In this document: piece after piece, positions 7,343 to 11,109 of the stretch
How positions within the stretch are numbered: position 1 is the first letter of the stretch
How the letters are laid out: each line of letters begins with the position of its first letter
Source of the DNA: Candidatus Sulfotelmatobacter sp.
Lineage (GTDB): Bacteria > Acidobacteriota > Terriglobia > Terriglobales > Acidobacteriaceae
Direction of reading: 5' to 3'
DNA length: 11,109 nucleotides
Assembly (NCBI GenBank): GCA_030037575.1
Contig: JASHRB010000477.1
Coordinates: forward strand, 1 to 11,109
Program-made: the position numbers and the translations under genes
The notes under the pieces: model-generated
The model's database searches: none
What the model was told of the DNA's origin: nothing
What the model saw: only the letters and a program-made list of their open reading frames with translations

Positions 7343-9184
7343 ATGATTGGAAACCACAAAAACGTCGACGAAGCCTTTGAAGAGAAAGCACGGCTGCTTG
7401 ATTTAAGCAATGACGCGATCCTCGTGCGGGATGCTTCAGATCGGATTACTTTTTGGAATAAGGGCGCGAGAGATATGTATGGCTTTAGTCGGGAGGAAGC
7501 AATCGGCCGAGTGAGCCACGATTTGCTTCGTACTGAATTTCCCGAGCCGCTGGGGTCGATGAAAGAGAAATTGCTCCGAGACGGGCAGTGGGCGGGAGAG
7601 CTCAGACACACTTGCGCGACGGGCGCTAAAAAAACTGTCTCTACGCGCTGGGTGGTGGAGCGCGATGCGTCCGGAAACATTCGTTCCGTTCTTGAATCCA
7701 ACCGCGACATCACCGAGGCTAAACGGGCGGAGGAAGCACAAAATCGGCTTGCCGCCATTGTCGAATCATCCGATGACGCGATCGTGTCGAAAGGTCTCGA
7801 CGGCATCATCACCAGTTGGAACAAAGCTGCCGAACGAATGTTTGGTTACACCGCAAACGAAGCCATTGGCCAACACATCATTCTGATCATCCCACCTGAT
7901 CGTAAAGACGAAGAGAAAGATATTCTTGCCCGCATTGGGCGGGGCGAACGCATCGACCATTTTCAGACTGTGCGCAGGCACAAAGATGGCACGCTTCTCG
8001 ATGTGTCGGTCACCATTTCACCGGTTCGGGACTGGTCTGGACGCATAATTGGGGCTTCCAAGGTGGCACGCGACATCACCGCTCAAAAGCGCACCGAGCA
8101 AGCACTGCGTGAGAGCGAACAGCTTTATCAAGCAGTAACAGATGCTTCGCCCATCATGATCTGGATGTCCGGGACGGACACGCTTTGCTACTACTTCAAC
8201 AAGGGCTGGTTGGATTTCGTCGGGCGCACGCTAGAACAGGAGGCGGGTCATGGTTGGGCAGAGAACGTGCACCCCGACGACTTCGACCGCTGCCTCCAAG
8301 TCTACGTCAGCAACTTTGCTGCCCGCCGTCCCTTTGAGATGGAGTATCGGTTGCGACACCACAGTGGAAGATACCGCTGGATTTTTGATCGTGGGGTGCC
8401 TCGCTATAAACCGGATGGAACGTTTGAGGGATATGTCGGCGGCTGCCTCGACATACACGACCGAAAAGAAGCCAGAGAAACAATTAGAATTGTCGACGAA
8501 AGTTTGCGCCTGCTCAAGGTTCAGGACGAAGAACGACGGCGTATTGCCCGCGAATTACACGACAGTGCCGGTCAAACGCTGACGGTTCTCGGTTTGAGTC
8601 TTGCGCAATTGGTTGAGAAAGCCCAGGTGATCGCACCGGAATTGGCGAAAGAAGGAAAACACATCGAGGAGGTGGTTCAACAGCTCCATCGGGAGATACG
8701 TACAACGTCGTATCTTTTGCATCCCCCTTTGTTGGATGAGGCTGGAGTCAAGTCTGCTTTAAGCTGGTACGTGCAGGGTGTTGCAGAACGCAGCGGGATG
8801 ATGATTGACTTTAACATCTCCGCAGATTTCGGGAGGCTTCCTGCTGAGATGGAGCTTGCGATCTTTCGCATTGTGCAGGAATGTCTGACGAACATCCACC
8901 GTCACGCAGCGAGCAAAACCGCTCGCATTCGATTAGCTCGTGCAAACGCGAGTGTTTATATCGAAGTGCGCGATGAGGGCAAGGGTATTTCGGCAGAACG
9001 CTTAGCGGAAATCCGGTCGCGAGGCTCCGGTGTCGGAATCGGCGGGATCCGAGAGCGCCTGCGTCGATTTCACGGCGAAATGAGAATTGAATCCGATGGT
9101 TCAGGGACGACGGTTTCTGCCACCATCCCGATTCCGAATGAAGCTCTCCTAGCGGCTTTCGAGCCGCTTCAGGCTGCCGTCTGA
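7343..9184 (+). CDS. Soluble sensor histidine kinase, three PAS domains plus HisKA_3 and HATPase_c
   Basis: A 613-residue protein (numbered from 7343). PAS 1 spans about 20-128 (LSNDAILVRDASDRITFWNK), PAS 2 about 136-248 (SSDDAIVSKGLDGIITSWNK, YTANEAIGQ), and PAS 3 about 262-374 (AVTDASPIMIWMSG, VHPDDFDR, RYRWIFDRGVPRY, a PAS_3-type fold). The dimerisation/phosphoacceptor motif DEERRRIARELHDSAGQTL places the phosphorylated His at 406. The ATPase has the N box VQECLTNIHRHA (Asn517), the G1 box VRDEGKGIS (Asp544) and the G2 box GSGVGIGGIRERL. Such kinases phosphorylate NarL/FixJ-type response regulators. There is no membrane segment, so it is cytoplasmic and would sense an internal or diffusible signal. 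No heme or flavin ligand can be assigned by eye. No response regulator lies in the window, so it is an orphan here; mobile-element debris follows directly and may have separated it from a partner. Confidence 0.88.
   Translation: MIGNHKNVDEAFEEKARLLDLSNDAILVRDASDRITFWNKGARDMYGFSREEAIGRVSHDLLRTEFPEPLGSMKEKLLRDGQWAGELRHTCATGAKKTVSTRWVVERDASGNIRSVLESNRDITEAKRAEEAQNRLAAIVESSDDAIVSKGLDGIITSWNKAAERMFGYTANEAIGQHIILIIPPDRKDEEKDILARIGRGERIDHFQTVRRHKDGTLLDVSVTISPVRDWSGRIIGASKVARDITAQKRTEQALRESEQLYQAVTDASPIMIWMSGTDTLCYYFNKGWLDFVGRTLEQEAGHGWAENVHPDDFDRCLQVYVSNFAARRPFEMEYRLRHHSGRYRWIFDRGVPRYKPDGTFEGYVGGCLDIHDRKEARETIRIVDESLRLLKVQDEERRRIARELHDSAGQTLTVLGLSLAQLVEKAQVIAPELAKEGKHIEEVVQQLHREIRTTSYLLHPPLLDEAGVKSALSWYVQGVAERSGMMIDFNISADFGRLPAEMELAIFRIVQECLTNIHRHAASKTARIRLARANASVYIEVRDEGKGISAERLAEIRSRGSGVGIGGIRERLRRFHGEMRIESDGSGTTVSATIPIPNEALLAAFEPLQAAV
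9151..9168 (+). repeat. UUCG-capped hairpin inside the 3' end of the kinase gene
   Basis: AGCGGCT (9151-9157), TTCG loop (9158-9161), AGCCGCT (9162-9168): a perfect 7-bp stem with a stable tetraloop, ending 16 nt before the last base of the stop codon. A second short repeat, TTCAG (9168-9172) with CTGAA (9181-9185), spans the stop. There is no T-run. It may protect or end the transcript, or simply reflect the coded residues. Confidence 0.35.
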
Positions 9185-9335
9185 AGGACATATTTTAGTT
9201 GGAGTTCCTCAGGGCGCACATGAGTGCTCCGTTCCACCCCTCAGCTTACAACTGTTGAAAGCGCATTATCAAAGGGCGCCCCTCTTGGGGCAGGTTGTGG
9301 TTGTCGCACCAACACCTACGAAAAGGAGCACACTT
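9185..9335 (+). other. Non-coding region upstream of IS110 remnant, possible left end of the element
   Basis: 151 nt without a credible gene. It contains a hairpin GCCCC (9278-9282), TCTT, GGGGC (9287-9291) and ends in a good AAGGAG motif at 9323-9328. In IS110-group elements the non-coding left end upstream of the transposase encodes the bridge RNA; if this end survives, it would lie here. The outer boundary cannot be placed because IS110 elements lack clear terminal repeats. Confidence 0.25.
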
Positions 9336-9602
9336 ATAAACAGTGAAAAGTATATTGGGCTGGACGATCATCAAGCAACGATGTGCGTAGCGGTGATGGA
9401 TCCTAAGGGCAAGGTAGTCATGGAATCCATCCTGGAAAGCAAAGCGACAACCATTCGCGGTTTGAACAAAGATGACAACCACGATCTGAAAGGTCTGTTC
9501 AAAACGGCCGCCACCCGAGCGCGCAAGATTGGCCATTACGTTGACTCTGTGGAGAAAGGAGAAAACTTCGACGCTGAGAAACTAAAAGCACAAGCCGCTT
9601 GA
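9336..9602 (+). pseudogene. IS110-family transposase, internally deleted remnant
   Basis: The frame NSEKYIGLDDHQATMCVAVM, then DPKGKVVMESILESKATTI, is the recognisable N-terminus of IS110-family (DEDD, RuvC-like) transposases; GLD keeps the first catalytic Asp, while the usual Val before His is Asp. The next residues, LNKDDNHDLKGLFKTAATRA, match the conserved region near the C-terminus, and ARKIGHYVDSVEKGENFD with AEKLKAQAA matches the extreme C-terminus. Two blocks are therefore missing, one of roughly 250 residues and one of roughly 35-40, and the frame is kept. The AAGGAG at 9323-9328 is positioned for a start at 9336-9338, which reads ATA, probably a mutated ATG. The remaining catalytic acids and the serine of the C-terminal domain are gone, so it cannot be an active transposase. 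Deletion sizes are estimates from memory of the family. The open frame extends upstream to an ATG at 9255, but that extension is not transposase-like. Confidence 0.75.
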
Positions 9603-9679
9603 GCGTCTCCGGTGAAGAACCCTGGCCATCGCCGCCCGCTTCTTTCTCGAGTGGTGGTCGGTTGGTTCTTGAGACGCTC
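9601..9679. repeat. Long imperfect inverted repeat at the 3' end of the IS110 remnant
   Basis: GAGCGTCTC (9601-9609) pairs with GAGACGCTC (9671-9679), and AAGAACC (9615-9621) with GGTTCTT (9664-9670), giving 16 bp interrupted by a 5-nt bulge (9610-9614). The left arm overlaps the transposase stop codon. No T-run follows. It could be part of the element's right end, or a palindromic repeat that served as an insertion target. Confidence 0.6.
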
Positions 9680-9707
9680 GGGTTCGAGGGTGAGCATCCT
9701 TAACTGT

Positions 9708-9737
9708 AGGCGCACAAGTGTCCGTGACACTTAGCCT
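9708..9737. repeat. Compact hairpin
   Basis: AAGTGTC (9716-9722), CGT loop, GACACTT (9726-9732) is a perfect 7-bp stem, extended by AGGC (9708-9711) with GCCT (9734-9737) across a 4x1 internal loop. It lies between the IS110 remnant and the intron-like fragment. Its role is unknown. Confidence 0.5.
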
Positions 9738-9904
9738 CCGTGAAATTCCTATGCCCCTTCGGATAACCCGAAAAAGCACTAACCACGAGCCTCAGATAGA
9801 TCCATGGTTGCCACCATACAACCTCACGGCTTGATTGCGTTTCGAAACTGACCGGCGTCGTCGCTACTAAAGAAGATGCAGCTGCTGCGATGGAGCAACT
9901 CAGG

Positions 9905-10307
9905 TGCAGGACAGCAGACGAGCGTCTTCCATGGTGAGAGGAGTGCCAGTTGATCCCTACCGCGATCGCCGCTGGGGGCTTCCCGTGTTGCCTCTGGTCT
10001 CCTCTGCCTACATGCCGTCGCCATTACCCCGGCAGGTTCAATGGAGCTTGTTCGTTCGTCGGTCTCCATTGCCAGCGGCCTACCCCATGTAACAGTAAGG
10101 TCGGCTCCTGCAATTATCTTTTCGGGCCTGCTCAGCGTTCACTCACGCTACGGCCTGCACGCTCGCGGAGTCGCCAAGCGACCCTTTACACCGAGAGCTC
10201 CGAGAGCTTCGTCGCCTCCGCTGCCGCCTCGATTGCTACCGGGTGGAGCGAACCAGTTCCCGGGCGGGATTTGCACCCGCTGAAGTCCAGCGCTTTTCAC
10301 GGCGCAC
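9905..10307 (-). mobile_element. Probable group II intron 5' fragment (domain I and following RNA), ORF and domain V missing
   Basis: Read on the minus strand, the segment begins GTGCG at 10307-10303, the bacterial group II intron 5' consensus. It is followed by GCGGG-TGCAAAT-CCCGC (10280-10264), resembling the early domain I hairpin of such introns. The six bases before the start (GAAACA on the minus strand) are complementary at 5 of 6 positions to TGTTAC (minus strand, 10094-10089), about 214 nt in, which suits an IBS1/EBS1 pairing. Spurious Arg/Ser-rich frames like the plus-strand one here are common opposite such introns. I find no reverse transcriptase and no 34-nt domain V between here and the IS110 remnant, so it would be truncated. 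The 3' limit is arbitrary. A non-intron structured region remains possible. Confidence 0.35.
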
Positions 10308-10362
10308 TGTTTCGCCTACTGACCCACGGTACTCCGTCAACTCCCTTCATTATTGAGAGGAC

Positions 10363-10409
10363 GAAAGAGAGGGTCTAGAGTCACCATCATCTAGACCCGT
10401 TTCTCTTTC
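10363..10409 (-). terminator. Strong inverted repeat downstream of the kelch gene
   Basis: GAAAGAGA (10363-10370) and GGGTCTAGA (10371-10379) pair with TCTAGACCC (10390-10398) and TCTCTTTC (10402-10409), a 17-bp stem with a 3-nt bulge (10399-10401) and a 10-nt loop. It starts 46 nt beyond the stop codon of the minus-strand kelch gene. A T-run is absent, so termination is inferred from position and strength. It also marks the edge of the debris region. Confidence 0.5.
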
Positions 10410-10454
10410 AATCCGAAGGAGACGTGGTTAGAAAAGTGCGATTTCCCGTTTCCG

Positions 10455-11109
10455 CTACGGCGTAAAGAGCTCTGTGTGATCGTTGGTTTCGCCAGGGTCG
10501 CCGCCGGCGGCGAGCACTTTGCCGTTTGAGAGCTGCGTGAGCGTGAGCCCATTGAGAGACTGCTCCAGGCTGCCTGTTGGCATCCACTCGTTGGTGGACG
10601 GATCATAGAGTGCCGCTGCGGAAGTACCGGGCCCAGCAGGAGCCTCGCCAGCAACCAGAACAGGAGTCTCCCCGGCAACCAGAACCTCGCCCGTAGCAAG
10701 CAGCGCCAATGGGCCGACGACGATATTCGCGGCGCCGAGAGTCGATTGCCAGACGTTCGTGGAGGGATCGTAGAATTGGCTGTTAGCACCCGCGTCGATC
10801 AACACCTCTCCACTGGGAAGCAGCGCGGCGGTGTCTTGGCTAACGCCACATGCAGCCAAGTCAGCCGTCAAGCTCCACTGGCCGTTCGAGAAAATCTCCG
10901 CAGTGCACCCTGCATTACCTGTGCCGCCTCCCGCAATCAACACGTCACCGTTTTGGAGGAGCGTCAACTGCGAGCCGAAGCGCGCTTCGTTCATGCTGCC
11001 GGTCGCGCTGAAGGTACCCGTGGAGGGGTTATAGATCTCGGCAGTATTGGTTGGTGATTCTGGAGTGTCGTTGAGGGCTAACTCTGTTTCGCCCCCCGAT
11101 ACCAATACT
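10455..11109 (-). CDS. Kelch-repeat (galactose-oxidase-like propeller) protein, 3' part
   Basis: The last 217 or so codons of a minus-strand gene whose 5' end lies beyond the window: the frame continues upstream through the apparent TTG at 11105 as part of a VLVSGGE motif. Four kelch blades are visible. Examples are AEIYNPSTGTFSATGSMNEA with LLQNGDVLIAGG, AEIFSNGQWSLT with LLPSGEVLIDAG, SQFYDPSTNVWQS with LLATGEVLVAG, and AALYDPSTNEWMPTGSL with QLSNGKVLAAGG, followed by TELFTP and TAG at 10457-10455. The pattern (Y-[DN]-P-ST..W..TG.[ML]..R, then L.[NS]G.VL.AGG) is the bacterial propeller type often found in secreted acidobacterial proteins. Blade 3 carries a small tandem duplication (10638-10685). 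Cellular location cannot be read without the N-terminus. A ligand or enzymatic role is unknown; catalytic residues of galactose oxidase are not seen in this portion. Confidence 0.8.
   Translation of the reverse strand, partial: VLVSGGETELALNDTPESPTNTAEIYNPSTGTFSATGSMNEARFGSQLTLLQNGDVLIAGGGTGNAGCTAEIFSNGQWSLTADLAACGVSQDTAALLPSGEVLIDAGANSQFYDPSTNVWQSTLGAANIVVGPLALLATGEVLVAGETPVLVAGEAPAGPGTSAAALYDPSTNEWMPTGSLEQSLNGLTLTQLSNGKVLAAGGDPGETNDHTELFTP
10638..10685 (-). repeat. 24-nt tandem duplication inside the kelch gene
   Basis: 10638-10661 and 10662-10685 are adjacent 24-nt copies differing at 3 positions. They encode VLVAGEAP and VLVAGETP, so the core strand of one propeller blade is duplicated in frame. 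The copies have begun to diverge, so the event is not brand new. Confidence 0.75.

Larger units (their letters stand above)
9603..10362. other. Gene-poor stretch of mobile-element debris
   Basis: No credible protein gene in about 760 nt. Open frames here (for example plus-strand 9950-10378) are rich in Arg, Ser, Pro and Cys and lack protein-like patterning. The stretch holds the inverted repeats at 9601-9679, 9708-9737 and 9758-9772 (TTCGG/CCGAA with an ATAAC loop) and, on the minus strand, a probable group II intron fragment. Confidence 0.5.

Noticed and set aside
7141..7824. 227-codon minus-strand open frame over the kinase start
   Set aside because: Ser/Arg-rich antisense of the PAS domains; the opposite strand carries unmistakable PAS motifs.
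9750..9850. Group II intron domain V on the minus strand
   Set aside because: No AGC triad with a 34-nt hairpin and GAAA-type loop was found; the TTCGG/CCGAA hairpin there is too short.
10255..10285. tRNA-like T-arm (CGGGATTTGCACCCG)
   Set aside because: No matching acceptor, anticodon or D arms around it; better explained as the hairpin of the intron-like fragment.
9950..10378. 142-codon plus-strand protein
   Set aside because: Low-complexity Arg/Ser/Pro/Cys composition with no motif, opposite a probable structured RNA element.
1..11109. CRISPR array
   Set aside because: No regularly spaced direct repeats of 20-40 nt were seen.

Overview
The window looks like accessory chromosome from an Acidobacteriota (Terriglobia-like) genome. 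This rests on gene style: an Oar-like TonB-dependent receptor with an N-terminal carboxypeptidase-regulatory domain, a membrane-anchored winged-helix regulator next to it, a secreted Ig-like protein interrupted by an Arg-rich double hydrophobic segment, a triple-PAS HisKA_3 kinase, and a kelch-type protein. All family assignments are from recognition by eye; no search was run.

Layout. 83-285 (minus) holds a small gene broken by one missing base, with an upstream region (286-540) shared with the divergent genes and containing an 18-bp near-palindrome and a perfect TATAAT. 541-2061 and 2152-5577 (plus) form a probable unit: a one-component regulator with a cytoplasmic wHTH-like domain, one membrane helix and an extracytoplasmic domain, followed by a large outer-membrane receptor. 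The simplest reading is that the regulator senses an envelope signal and controls the receptor.

5729-6976 (plus) is a single open frame that is probably not one gene. It begins as a VapB-like antitoxin whose expected stop is missing, passes through about 300 nt of unlikely coding that in another frame holds a small membrane ORF with its own ribosome binding site, and ends as a secreted/membrane protein that starts at 6296. 7343-9184 (plus) is a soluble three-PAS sensor kinase of the NarL-partner type; no response regulator is in the window.

9185-10454 is a gene-poor stretch of mobile-element debris. It holds an IS110-family transposase reduced to about 88 codons by two apparent in-frame internal deletions and lacking an ATG, several sizeable inverted repeats, and on the minus strand a probable 5' fragment of a group II intron (GTGCG end at 10307) without its reverse transcriptase or domain V. 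A strong 47-nt inverted repeat (10363-10409) separates this from the 3' part of a kelch-repeat gene (minus) that runs off the right edge.

Most notable points: the frameshifted small gene at the left end, the regulator/receptor pair with an unassigned sensor domain, the antitoxin remnant merged into a downstream gene, and the shrunken IS110 element.
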